Source: Kingdonia uniflora
Lineage: Eukaryota; Streptophyta; Magnoliopsida; Ranunculales; Circaeasteraceae
NCBI GenBank assembly: GCA_014058105.1
Contig: JACGCM010000146.1
Span: 930,001-994,000, forward strand
DNA length: 64,000 nucleotides
Direction of reading: 5' to 3'
The notes under the pieces were generated by a model. It worked only from the letters and a program-made list of their open reading frames with translations, was not told the origin of the DNA and searched no databases. The translations under genes were made by a program, and so were the position numbers. Of this stretch, positions 48,701-60,017 are shown one piece after another. Positions within the stretch are counted from its first letter, which is position 1. The number at the start of each line of letters is the position of its first letter.

Positions 48701-49820
48701 AGCAGATAAAAGAATTTGGAAATAGGATAGCTATGGGAACCTCACTGCTTGAAATGCCTATAAGACATTATGAAACAAAGAGAATCTAGCATAGTGGTGG
48801 AAGTATACGTGGAAGGGCAGGGTTCATCCTACACAGGAGGGTTTGAATGGAGACTAGTCAATCATATCCTACCTTTGCATAACATTGTTCAGAAATAGGG
48901 AATCTGTATCACTTCCAGATGTACTCTATAACAATCGCATGAGGAAACTGAAACACACTTGCTCTTGCATTGCCCTACTAATACTAATATCTGCCCATGA
49001 GTAACTAATACTTTCTATTTGTCATCTATCTCTGGTACAGACACATGGAAATTCATTTTAGAAAAGAGCCAATTAGCTAACAGCTATATTAACGACCTAT
49101 GGATCACAACTATTTTTGCAATCTACCGCACAATCTGGACTGCAAGGAGTGTAAAGCATTTCGAAGATTCTAATCTATCCATGACAACAATGAAAAAGGA
49201 GATTCACAAACATATCCAGCATACATCTGAACTGTCCAATGGAACGATGCAAAACAACATCCAGGAGCTGTAGATCATCAAGATTCTCAAAGTACAGTAC
49301 AAGGCCAGAAAAAATACAGCTACTCAAAGCAGTTTCGGGGATCTGCCTAATCTAAATATAAATTAAAATATGCTGCGATGGATCTATTAATGGAAACCCA
49401 GGTGTTGCCGGTATTGGTGTGGTGTTTCGGGATAGTGAGGGAGCTGTTCTGGGTGCAATAAGCAAGGTGGTCGGCATATCTACAAGCTTCGCAGAAGAAA
49501 TACAAGTGATATCTATAGGAATTCAGAAAGCAGTTGATAGAGGTTGTCTTAACATATGGGCGATATTTAACTGAGAAATAGCAATTTGAGCATTCAAATC
49601 TGATAAGATACCTTGGAAGTATAAGGTACAATGGAGCCTCCTCAAGAACAACATCCAGCAAATCAAATTCAACCATACTTGGAGGGAATATAATTTTTCA
49701 GCAGACCTTATGGCAAGGAGAGGATCTGACAATGCTGAACCTTTTGAAGAAGAATATCATGGACGTTCAGTTTTCCTCACCAAAATTGAAGTTTTGTTCA
49801 CTGAGTACTTCGGAGTCTGA
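45730..49820 (+). pseudogene. LINE ORF2 (endonuclease, RT, RNase H)
   Basis: It begins MMKVVFWNVRGLKNSKT, the apurinic-type endonuclease start. The catalytic Glu of the usual AEP motif reads AKP. RT shows SSPGPDGFPGLFFRTHW (47065), QSAFIKGRSIHNNI (47345), and the FADD box is FATD (near 47773), so it is dead. The region 47900-48330 has SWTGKLLSFQGRVVLARAIL and YKPLKEGGLGIRCLKEVN. The terminal RNase H (49370-49820) starts CDGSINGNPGVAGIGVVFRD, unusually well kept. Many stops elsewhere. Confidence 0.85.
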
Positions 49821-49899
49821 CCTAGATGACCAATCCTTTTACCTCTACTTATCTCTCCTTCTAGTAGTTCATACTTGTATGTTTTTCTTTATATAAATT

Positions 49900-50560
49900 T
49901 GGGCATTCCTTGTTATTCAAGGTCCCCTTTTCTTTATGTTTAAAGGTTCTATATAATTATAAAATTTTTGCAAAAAAAGTTCTTAAGATTAACTGTGATG
50001 ATTTTCATGAGAAGCGGAAGAGTATTGATAGACAGGTCAGAGGTGTTTCACTAGCCTATATTCTGGGCGAAGCCAAAAACGAATGGTATGAGAAATATAA
50101 CTAGACGTTCTCGTTCAAGACTCCTTACGATATTTTTTTACTGGAACTATGTCTCGCCTGATAAGTTTTTGGTAAATTACCAACTTTACAACTATTGACA
50201 GGATCCACTCCCCCATACTGAATGGTCCGAGTTTAATCCCTACATCAGTCATAATTGATGAATTAAATTTAATTGTATCTATTTTGAGTTTCATTTCGTA
50301 CGTAGAACTACTATTTTAGGAATTATAATTACATTTCCATTTAAATTCTAGACTAAATTTTTTTTGATAAATATTGATTTATATAAAGAAATGGGACATC
50401 AGGTCATGCAAGTACTTATATAGAGAAACAAAAGTCTATAATAGGAATAGTTTAACATTGATGCACATAATAAACATATACATCTACAAAAATACTCATT
50501 TTACACTTATATCAACTAAGACGGGCCAATATCATCTCCAGTACCCCGCACCCTGCAGAT
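49900..50560. other. Unassigned spacer
   Basis: AT-rich. A 64-codon open frame at 49910-50104 (…RQVRGVSLAYILGEAKNEWYEKY) gives no family match I recognise. The rest shows nothing. Confidence 0.3.
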
Positions 50561-52528
50561 ACTACCAGCTCCCCTCGTTCGCGAACCATGTCCATGGGTC
50601 CCCTGCCTTATCCTCGCGCGACCTCTAGGTAGTAGCGGTACCACCTGTACTGCCAGTGTCCCCTTCAGCTGTAAGTTCTGAACAAGATAAAAAAAATTTA
50701 TTTAGATTTAGACAAAATAAATATGACCTTAAAAAGTAAACATAAATAAATTACTTATATGCGGATATAGTTGGTCGTCTACAATGTCATAACCCTCGTT
50801 AGAGTAGAAACTTCATCAGTCAAATGCTGGATTATTTGGGCATCCTGTACAGACTCTGCAAGGGCAACTCACCGCATACCATGAGTCAAGTATAACATCT
50901 CCTCTGAGCTGTAGGAGCCTAACATGGGTGGCGAGTCCTTCAAGTAGTGGATGGGGATTACCTCATGCCTCCCTATCCACTCTATGAGCCACCCCAAGTC
51001 TGGCCCCATCTCAAAGTCGGCTAGAGTGATGTCTTGGGATAAGTTATGAACCTATGCTGACTTAACCACCACGGGTGTAATACCAGCCCTGAGTGCACTG
51101 GGTCCGAACAGATCTATATTCCTCATTCTCTACGATCAATCAATAGGTGGCCAACCAATTATGATTGGATACGCCAGTACATGTCGTAAGTCTGTCGCGA
51201 CTCATCTATTACAAACTAGTTATAATGAATGAATCCCGACTCTATCAAAGCATGTAAATCAGCTGGACTAAGATATGGTAACATGTTTGATAGAGGATAC
51301 ATTGGAATACCCGCATAGCCAGTCAACTGCCTCCAATATCTATCCCCTAAGTAATACTCGCAGTTTCTATTTAGGACTTAAAGTGGTATCCTCTTAAAGG
51401 ACAGGTCTGAAGCGATACGTACGCCATCTATCTCTAAAGCCGCAAATATACCCCAAGGATGCCAGTTGATCGGTACAATAGTCTGGTGGTCAATGAGGTA
51501 TCTAGCTATAGTAAATAAGTTCCCTGTCTGGTCATTTGTTTTCTTACAGTTTTTCTTCTCTCATGCTTTGAGTTGAGGATATGATGTCATCTTTAGCGTG
51601 ATGGCACCCCCGGTCGTTACTATGGTATCCAAGCCATGGTATAGAGAAGCAAAAATAGTGCAATCCCAGTCATATGAGGGTACTTCATCCAAATCGACCA
51701 CCACCTCGGGATATCTAAGTGGGATGGTGTCGTTGGCCGTTTGGAATCACAAATGTCGCATCATAAAAAAGATAAAATTATGAGCCACAGTACTATCATA
51801 GACCGATCAGCTATGACCATCAAGTATGTCATCAGATGTGCAATGTTGGCGTTCCCACTCCTTGTATTGCTGGATATAATGTGGGAGAGCAATTGTCTCA
51901 CCTCTGATATAATACTCTATTGGTCGCCATACGGTAACTGTATAAGATATTTGCTGATTGGCAATAATGTTAGCATTATGAAATCCAATGGAGTGATCCC
52001 TATCTCTACACTTGGGAAGAGAAAAAAGTGTGTACTCGGCCACCAACGCTCGGCTAGCACCTGAATTAGCCGATTATCAGAATTACCCAATTTGATATCC
52101 ATAAACTTCTCGAATATCTTCACCCCCAGATCCTTTATTGTTGAAATTGTTTAAATCTTGTTCCAAACTTTTATCACCATAGTGCATGTGCCGTGCAGAT
52201 GCATCGAATCGCGATTATATTTATTGGAGCATTTTATCAAACACTTGATTAACTAAAATAACAAAGTCACCATTAAACAAAAACTTACCGTGATATTTTT
52301 TCTAGTGTGATATATATATGACTGACGTCGTCTGGGAGCTTGGCAATATACCACATATGTGGAACATCATCTTAGGTTAGGTGTGGTAGACCTTGATTTT
52401 GTTCTTCCTTTTAAAATACAATCTTTTTTTCTTCCGAACCTCAATCGAGTTATGGCTTATTTTAGATTTCTTGTCCCTCAAAACCTAGGGAATGTACTGG
52501 GGTGTGTGTCTCCCTCAGGCATATCCAT
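50560..52528 (-). pseudogene. Plant mobile domain (PMD) gene
   Basis: Likely start at 52526-52528 (MDMPEGDTHP). A donor-like GTAAGT lies at 52288. The PMD core is clear from about 52140: NRLIQVLAERWWPSTHFFLF, EIGITPLDFIMLTLLPI, then after frame changes VVDLDEVPSYDWDCTIFASL and YHGLDTIVTTGGAI (51690-51600), and INWHPWGIFAALEIDG near 51465. This follows the PF10536-type order (LxALVERWxPETHTF, L..LGLP, CTIFA, LYRxLD). PMD proteins occur both as host silencing factors and as passengers of plant transposons. Here stops, frame changes and the transposon setting favour a transposon copy. Confidence 0.75.
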
Positions 52529-52649
52529 TTGATTTTGAAAATGTTGGTAATTTTTTTCAAGGTTTTGGGCGAAATTGAGAGAGAGGAGGAAAGAGTGTAT
52601 GAGGGTGTCGAGTTTGATGAATTTTGTTTAACAGAATTCGCGATGGTAT

Positions 52650-52686
52650 TTTGATTATCACGCAGTAATCAGAACACCATGTGGTT
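52650..52686 (-). promoter_or_regulatory. Palindrome upstream of PMD gene
   Basis: The minus strand reads GGTGTTCTGATTAC-TGCGTG-ATAATCAAAATACC, sharing about three quarters of its bases with the palindrome at 43618-43655. It lies about 120 nt before the PMD start codon. Confidence 0.55.
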
Positions 52687-52816
52687 TTTTTATTTTAGAA
52701 AAGAAAAAACAAAACAAAAAAAGTACATGTCACCTTGCTGTTGGGAGAAACCAGTTTGGGTTGAGTTGGCTGGGTTCTGTCGTGTGGGCCTTGTGTTAGA
52801 ACCAAAACCTACCTAC

Positions 52817-52830
52817 TGGAGATGCTCTTA
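52817..52830. repeat. Candidate Harbinger-type right end
   Basis: tggagatgctc then tta; the reverse complement TAAGAGCATCTCCA resembles the GAGCATCTCCA ends of many plant PIF/Harbinger elements, with a TTA target site. The matching left end is not certain, so it is unclear whether this closes the 40900 element or a separate PMD element. Confidence 0.4.
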
Positions 52831-54490
52831 TTATGCATGACACCAAACTATAAAGCCTAATCAGCCCCGCATGTTTTCACATTATGGATTAAGGATTTTG
52901 TAGTTATATAGAAATGCTACTCTCCTGTTATTACCAAATTTCAAAGATTTTAACATAATTTCATAAAAGCCATCCTTTAGGCATGCTAGTTCCATACTAT
53001 GTTTTATAGATCCTCTTTTGTCATATCCCATAAACTTTGCAGAATGTCAATTATTTCATCATTGTGTAGTAACTCTTATCATTTTTAAGTATTAAGCTTC
53101 ATGATCTAACTTTGACAACGTGCATTATTAATGAGCTTTTATGTATTCAGCTTCCTATTCCTATCCTCTAAAGTCATATATGCGCTTAATAACAGCACCG
53201 CAAATAGCTTGAAGAGCCGCTAGGCCTAATGGGCACCACCTACTTGAATTGTTGCACAAAGGTATACAATACCATGATGAATGTAACAAAATTAATTATG
53301 TGCTAAAATGCTAATATAATCAACCATTAACTTGCTCTTTCATATGTATTCGAGGTTTAAAATATAACTCACTTAAAATTTTGAAAAGTGCCAAGAAATT
53401 CAAATTCAAGAAAAGACTGCTAATATTTTGGGAGAAAATGATATATGCTTGAAGCCTTTAATCATTTTGGTGGGGCTTTTATCGCACATAATGCCCCAAA
53501 TTCTGAGATCCACACCTAAATGAAAATGTATTATGGTAGCTTATTCTGATTTCGGATATGTGAAAAGCTAATCCTGGCCTCATCTTATAACATCATGATG
53601 CAATGCTTTTCATGAAACTGCCTCCTTGGGTCATGGGGAATTCTAGAAAAGTTTGGCAGGTTATATGGCTAGGAGAAGAGGAAAACTCAGACGATGCAGC
53701 ACCATTGCTAATCTAATACAGTAAATCACAACATAACTCTAAAACATATTAATGTTAAAAAATCATACCTTTTTTAGAGTTAATCTAATATACTATTCTT
53801 TAGAGTTAATCCTTAACTTTACATGCGAGTATTTTCATATTCATGTTTTCAACTACAAGTGTTCAACTATTATAGTTTTTGTTTCACTATTTGTAGGATT
53901 GCTTTTATGGCTGTATATCTACCTGTTGTTACATGGTTAGTATTCACTTTGTTATTTTAATTGGTTTTTCTAGAATATATAAATAAAATAGACTCTTGAG
54001 TTTGCTTTGTTGATTCCATCTTGAATATATAAATGCTCATGAAAATTTATGAAGTCTTGAGCGATAATGGATGATATTTACATAGTAATGTAATTATACT
54101 AATGTTATGCGACTTTACTTCAATTTTTAATTTTCAGATGTAGGTGTTCAATGCTTTTGCTTGTGAGTTGGTGTTCTTTTTGATAATGAAGACGAGAAAA
54201 AGGCGAGCGAATCAACTCTCATTTTGTTTTAAGAATTAATTAAGGATTTAAGTGGATGATTTTATTTACTCTTAGTGGATTGTCTTTGAAGTGGTTATGT
54301 TTTGATGATTGTATCATTCTTTTCTTTTTTTCTTTTTCTTCATTTTGCCAATTGAGTTATCAATGACTAGACCCATATATTTTAGAATTTGGATTATTTT
54401 CTCATTGCCATGTATTTGAAGTAATATTATTTGTAAAGTAATGCTTAAGCAGGGAATTGGACGAAACTAGACCATATAGCCCAAATTTAA
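52831..54490. other. AT-rich stretch, partly hAT 3' untranslated region
   Basis: No coding signal. By position, the last several hundred bases before 54497 should be the hAT 3' region. The stretch 52831-53700 may be older flank or another insertion; I see nothing identifiable. Confidence 0.3.
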
Positions 54491-54496
54491 TTTTAT

Positions 54497-54696
54497 TTGC
54501 TTTCGGTTTTGGTTTCGGTTTTGGTTCGGTTTATACTTTTATTTTCGGATCGGTTTTGGTTTCATTTTTCTCTAACTTTCTATCGGTTCGGTTCAGTTCG
54601 GTTTAGACATAGTTCAGTTTCGGCTTCACTATTAACAATCGAATGTTTCGGTTTTAGTTTCGGTTTTGGCCCAAAACCGACCTATGCTCACCCCTA
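54497..54696 (+). repeat. hAT right subterminal repeats and TIR
   Basis: Dense ttcggttttggtttcgg, atcggttcggttcagttcgg and gtttcggttttagtttcgg words ending in tgctcaccccta. They mirror the left end at 9020-9200 in inverted orientation. Confidence 0.8.
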
Positions 54697-54845
54697 GTAA
54701 TTTGGAATCATGTACTTCATTGAGCTATATATCATAAACCCCATGTAATGATTTGAAACCATGTACTTAAATAAGATTTTATGAGTAATAGGAGATGAAG
54801 ATAGCTCACCTACAAGTAATGATTTAGAATCATTGACATGAATAC
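54697..54845. repeat. Three diverged repeats next to hAT right end
   Basis: gtaatttggaatcatgtact (54697), gtaatgatttgaaaccatgtac (54751) and gtaatgatttagaatcattg (54823). The left hAT flank ends taagtaatgatt, so the hAT may have inserted in one unit of this repeat. Confidence 0.5.
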
Positions 54846-54849
54846 AATG

Positions 54850-57800
54850 AATTTCCTTAATGCAAGGAATGTTTATCAAATACTACTACTATTATTGATC
54901 GACATGCATAATAGATGTTGGCAACATTCAAAACATTGAGTACCTCCCATACTCCAATTCTATTTTGGTACCAACTAGTATTACCGCTAAACGGTAGGGA
55001 AACCAACGTAATGTTTTTTTAAAAGCCACAAAGGTGTGCCTTCGGTACTACACCTCTTTAGTATTACCACTAAAATACCTACAACTTAAGTTACTCTACT
55101 TTTTAAGGATTTTGTAGTCTGTATATATTGGTGATTACAGGGAACTATGTGTACAAAACATAAATCCAGTACGAGCAATTTATTATCCTTGGTAAGTGGT
55201 CCTTATCATTCATTAATATTATCCATGTAAATGAATTAAAATGGTTCATACAAAAAGAAGAAAAAAAAAGAATTAGAAATGGTATTGTGTTAATGTATAA
55301 CACAGACAACTATATTATTAACAATAGACCAACATCCCTAGACTAACTATACTGGATATTCCGTAATTAACTGCTAAAGGCCTACTCCATTCCTTTGCTC
55401 CTACTAAAACCCTAATTAAAACATACCATAACATTAAATCCTCACACATCCCCTAACACAGTCAGACTTGAAAATCAAAATGAAGTTGTGGGGGTCAAAC
55501 CCCAACTTCAACCGCAATGCCATTATACTTCAACCATTGAAATTAAAGTGAGAATCCTCTCAGAGGCATTTTATAAAGCAGTTCATTATCTATGACAAAT
55601 TAGGTAAGAAAACCAAAACAAAAAACTAAAATAAACAGTTTCTCTCATCTCCTGAAGCATCAAAACTACATCCAAAACGCGAAAATCTAAATTTCACAAG
55701 CAATGAAATGAAGATTCCAAACCTCGAGTCTCCGATTAACGATGCAAACACTAAATTCCTCTAATCACAACATAGACATAAAAAAATTTCTGCCTTTTCT
55801 GTTCTTAGAAACTCATAATTCCTTAAGAAATCTTCTTATAACTTCAAAATGCATCTGCGAAATTGAAAATCAAACAAAATTATACATCGATTTCAGAGAT
55901 TTACACGTAGAAATAATTGTAAGAGAAAAGTTTGTTCTCGAATACAAACCTATGAACTCCAATGCCTTGTTCTCAGCCTCAGACCTCTATTATTGTATAA
56001 TTAGGTGAAGAAGGACAGTTGTAGAGTGAGAAATGAAGAAAATGATGGCGACAAAAACTAGAAAAATTTCTCTCCCACAGACAGAACTTAATCAATTCTA
56101 ATTTATTGAAGAACAAATTGGGGAAGATTAGAAAGCATAAGTAAACTCACGGATTTAATTGATTGAATCTTAGCCAGGGAGACAAATTAAAACCCTAAAT
56201 CTGGTTTTTATGAGCATGAAGCTAAGATAGCTTCATAGATCATCATGTTTCATATCCAATTAAAATCAAGGGTTTAAATTTCTAAATCAAGAAGTTCCAT
56301 TGATGAGAGTGAGAGAGAGAATAGAGAAGAGATAAGAGAGAATTCAAAAGGTGTTTAGAAGTTTAAAGATATATTTTTACTTTTACCCTTCTAGCCTATG
56401 ATTCAAACTTAAAATTGCAAGGTTAATTTTTTCATAAATGAACACGACCAATCACCGTACACTCACGATCAGATGACGTCAGAAGTTCCTTTTCTTGTCA
56501 TATCTAATGTAAGAAAAACATCCTGTCGGTCTGATTTGGAGTGCAAAACTACTTAAATGGAGAGAATCGTGGGAGGAGAAGGATGTTTTCATTTTGCCTA
56601 AAATGCCCATTGTTTTTCCAACTTATTTCTCTGTACAATTGACACAAACTAAAAATAAAGAAAAAACTAAAGGGTATTTTAAAGATCCCATAAAGCTTCT
56701 GACAGACTATCATAAAATCATTTTGAAACCACCAAGAACATTTTTGTGTAATTATGTGTAAAGTGACTTCCCTGCCGGTCGGTCAGATAAATTTGACGTG
56801 TATGGATACTAAAATCCATCTGCTACTGCAGAATCAGGAAAAGACTATTGTTGTGAACAATGAGTCTCCAAATACTAAAGTAGGAGCTTTGTTTACACCT
56901 TCACCTCTATATTCAGGAAGACCTGATAATAGATTACCCAATACTATTATATGACTGTAGCAAAATTTTTATTCGGCAGTGCAACTTCACTATAATCTCA
57001 CATGGAGAAATAGTTTAGGTTAATAGAGATATTAGGAATATTATATTAAACATTTTACACCTCAAATATTGTGTTTGTGATGTAATATTCAATGGATCAT
57101 TGTGCACTCAGACCTAATTTAAGTTTTCCTCATTTTTGAGCAAAACGATGAGCTACTGGTTAGACACCTCAAGCTTATTCCTACTAAGAGTGACAGGTGA
57201 TAGGTTGGGTTTAGTGATAGGTAAAATAGATAGGGATTCAATCATGGATTAATGAGAGGTGGTAAAAATGGTAGAATTAAAATTCTAGCCATCGATAACC
57301 TAAGGCAAGGAAAACAAGTTCACCAATAGAGAAAAATGGAATAAAAATAATTCAAAAATGGATACAAGATAATCGGGCATGGGATTTATAAAGATCAGCC
57401 TCAGACTTCTCACATGATCGCAACTGGCACAGACCTCCACACGGCAGAGTCTGTGGCCGTAGAATTCCCCCATGATGCCAATGCAGCTTTGGATCAAGTT
57501 CTAAGAATGATCAGTAGTAAATTCTCAATAGATAAATGATGTCACCTAGAGAGCATTGCCAAGTAGTAACTATACTTGTTGCTAAGTAGTTTTGCTTTAT
57601 TAGTACTATCATTGACTGAGTTGGGAACTCTTCACTAGTTAGTTTAATAGAATGTTTGTGACATGCCTAGTTTCGTATCACATTTATGAGATTATTTTTT
57701 GATTATGAAAATGTATTGGTTGGGAAGTAGTTAAATTCCATGTATGATAGTTGATCAACTATATATAACCTGCCCAATGGATCTAGCAGCTCATTGAGTA

Positions 57801-58020
57801 TTAACCGATAATTGGGTGAGTGACGACACATGCCTAAGAGACATTAGTACCATGCACTCAATCTTTTTGAGATATGAACATATTTCTTGTCTCTAACCTT
57901 GTACATCGGGGATCTCCTATATATCATTGGCACAACCATCATGATATAACGTACTGAGTGCGTTGAGTTATTACTCCCTAACGGTAAGATACGGGGTATC
58001 TAGTCAACTTTATACACTAG
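54850..58020. other. Unassigned region
   Basis: No family-recognisable coding region. 56290-56350 on the minus strand is a CTCTCT-rich leader-like stretch. The following 800 bp leftward (to about 55450) reads like untranslated exon and intron sequence of a gene 5' end, but no open frame supports it. Open frames at 55742-56008 and 56754-56954 look like chance. Confidence 0.3.
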
Positions 58021-58484
58021 TGTAATGGCGTGTTTTCTTGATAGTAAACCTCGCCAATACTTTTGAAAGGGATTGTAATTTGATACTAAGACACACTAGA
58101 TTTTATGTGGAAACTCAGCAAAATCTTAGAAAAACCATGACCTCGAGGAGGATTTAGTAATGAAATCTAATATGTGCTAGCTATTACAATTGCTGATGGA
58201 TAATAAGGATGTGAATGATAGAAAAATATTAGAATCTCTGGTCTTCTTAACATATGCTCTACCTGTATATATAATGGTTATGGGAAGATACAAAATAAAT
58301 GGTATCTTATTTTGGTGGGTAGTGGGTGAACTTTGCAGATCTTCTTGAAACAGCCCTTTTTGACCAAGTATAACAGCTACCGTAATGGGTCGTGATCTAT
58401 AGGTGTAGACATGACATCTTCCCGAATGATCATGTACCATCGACTAAGTTCTGATGACTTTTTTTTATCGAATCTGGGGAATAT

Positions 58485-59068
58485 TGATATGCACAAAAAA
58501 TGCCTATTTTAATCCTTAAATATATATGATCAAGAACCTTATTTATTGCTTTACTAGACCTAATTAAAGTATGTTTTTACTATTACAGGTTAAGAGACAT
58601 TTGTGTCCAAACCCTTCTTAAAGCCCAACTCTTACAAGCTAAAGAGATGTTGGAGATTATTAGTTATCAAGAACTGCTGGAGATGATCAGTTGTCTAGAG
58701 CTGCTAGAGATGATTAGTTGTCAAGAGCTGCAGGAAGACTTTGTAGTCGAGACATGCTAAAAGATCTCCACAAAATCAAGAGTTGTTGAGAGAGAGTAGG
58801 ACATTTGTTAGGGGATAAAGATAGAGTTGTTATGAGTGAGGGGAGTTCATATTTTTCTCTCTAGAACCACTATAGCTTTATTCTTCCAGAGAATTGTATT
58901 ATTTTATGAAAATCTTGGGAAATCAATGTAAGTTCTTATTCTTATTAATGATCAATTATTTATTTTAATTTACTCAATTTGATATGAAAAACACGATTCT
59001 ATCTTTGCATCCCCGTAGAACGACATCCCTAACTTTTACAACAACACATGATTTGATATGATTTATCA
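58485..59068 (+). repeat. Solo LTR (same family as the Athila-like LTR at 61036)
   Basis: It runs TGATATGCAC to GATTTATCA, with matching ends TGATA/TATCA, and is flanked by a perfect 5-bp duplication AATAT (58480-58484 and 59069-59073). Its right 315 bp are homologous to 61036-61360, which is followed by a primer site. A lone LTR with a clean duplication indicates LTR-LTR recombination after insertion. Confidence 0.75.
58649..58729. repeat. 27-bp tandem repeat in the solo LTR
   Basis: Three units of the gctrgagatgatyagttgtc plus (w)agarct type at 58649, 58676 and 58703. The homologous LTR at 61036 begins right of this zone. Confidence 0.8.
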
Positions 59069-59253
59069 AATATGCTCCTTCAATTGCCACATTCTTGATA
59101 CAATTATTTATTCTGTCGAGAAAAAAACTGTGTGAATTTTAAATAGGGTTCTTGAATGATATGTGTGAACTGTGTTGGGCCAGGTTGTCAAAGTTCTAAT
59201 CGATAGCAATTATTGTATTTGACTATTGGGAGTTGTTATTTATTGGATTGAAC

Positions 59254-59263
59254 GTATAAATAC
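59254..59263 (+). promoter_or_regulatory. TATA box of the plus-strand small accessory gene
   Basis: CGTATAAATACTCC lies about 45-53 nt before the ATG at 59307. Confidence 0.5.
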
Positions 59264-59306
59264 TCCTTGTATGTGCTTGAGGAGGTCATTTACTCCCTTT
59301 GGTAAG

Positions 59307-59621
59307 ATGGTGAAGACTAAGGTTCAGCTCCGTGAAGAGGCATTTCACAACCGTGTTTATTACAAGTATTGGGAGTTGATGAAATGACATTTTGGTCAAT
59401 TGTGCATGTCTGGTCGAATGCTGGTACCGGCAGAGCAAAACTATGCGGGGATGAGCGAGGCGGAGGTGAAGGCGGCTGAAGAGGATTATTTGTGCCATTG
59501 TCAGTTGTACTCCGTATTTCTTAAGGGTCCAGAGCGTATTGGAAGTCCGCAGAACCATGTTATTGCATTGGTGAAAGAAGAAGATGTTCTTACTAGCGTT
59601 GTTAAAAGAGGACGACTGTAA
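59307..59621 (+). pseudogene. Small accessory gene, TatD copy
   Basis: MVKTKVQLREEAFHNR, a stop after YKYWELMK, then HFGQLCMSGRMLVP, YAGMSEAEVKAAEEDYLCH and LYSVFLKGPERIG. This aligns with the small antisense genes at 4281, 38659 and 37129: YFG/HFG, a Pro-containing linker, GMSExEaxxAExxYxC, and FYxVLxG. The C-terminal ALVKEEDVLTSVVKRGRL differs from the Gly-rich tails. It ends with TAA at 59621. Confidence 0.6.
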
Positions 59622-59970
59622 AGGTTGCGCTATTCGGATACCTCATTTGTTACTAATTATAGAAAAAAATAAACGAATTTGCAATCAGTCTTGTGTGGAA
59701 TAAATTGCTTTATGCATATTTCTGATTGTTTGCATTAACCTATTTGTAAGGTCTAGATTGTAGTTTGAATTACGATAGGTTCTCAAACTTTGTAGCTAAA
59801 AATTTATGTCTTCTTGAACATGTTTGGTTACTTCAAATTACCCATGCTCTGAATGGAAAATATCTTCAGGATGAGTTGTCTGAAAAATATCTGGTGAGTG
59901 AGATTCCCTGTGCTGTGGCATGATTATAGGGTGAGGAAATATGTTGGTTAGGATCTTCAAGATCCCCTGC

Positions 59971-59980
59971 TATAAATAGG
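59971..59980 (+). promoter_or_regulatory. TATA box of the plus-strand large accessory gene
   Basis: GCTATAAATAGG is 47 nt before the ATG at 60018; a near-consensus plant TATA box. Confidence 0.55.
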
Positions 59981-60017
59981 CAAGTCTTGTTTGGAGATTG
60001 GCAGAAGTGGTATGCAA

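Larger units (their letters stand above)
43770..49900 (+). mobile_element. L1-type LINE retrotransposon with RNase H
   Basis: ORF1 (DUF4283 and zinc knuckle) and ORF2 (endonuclease, RT, zf-RVT, RNase H) are in order on the plus strand, about 6 kb. Start and end are approximate: no poly(A) tail or target duplication is clear. Inserted between Harbinger and the plant mobile domain gene. Confidence 0.8.
9020..54696 (+). mobile_element. Autonomous-type hAT element, split by nested insertions
   Basis: The left end TAGGTCTGAGCAGT (9020) pairs with the right end, whose reverse complement reads TAGGGGTGAGCATAGG (54696). Both are followed inward by dense TCGGTTT/AACCGA words, a typical plant hAT subterminal pattern. 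The transposase starts at 9967 and its C-terminal dimerisation half resumes at 39624 after removal of TatB plus TatC. hAT elements move by a cut-and-paste DDE transposase. No clean 8-bp target duplication is seen: the right flank is gtaatttg, and the left flank has gtaatgat three bases outside the TIR, so only partial agreement. Confidence 0.8.

Noticed and set aside
56754..56954. 66-codon open frame as a small gene
   Set aside because: No motif, no promoter or splice context, and similar chance frames are common here.
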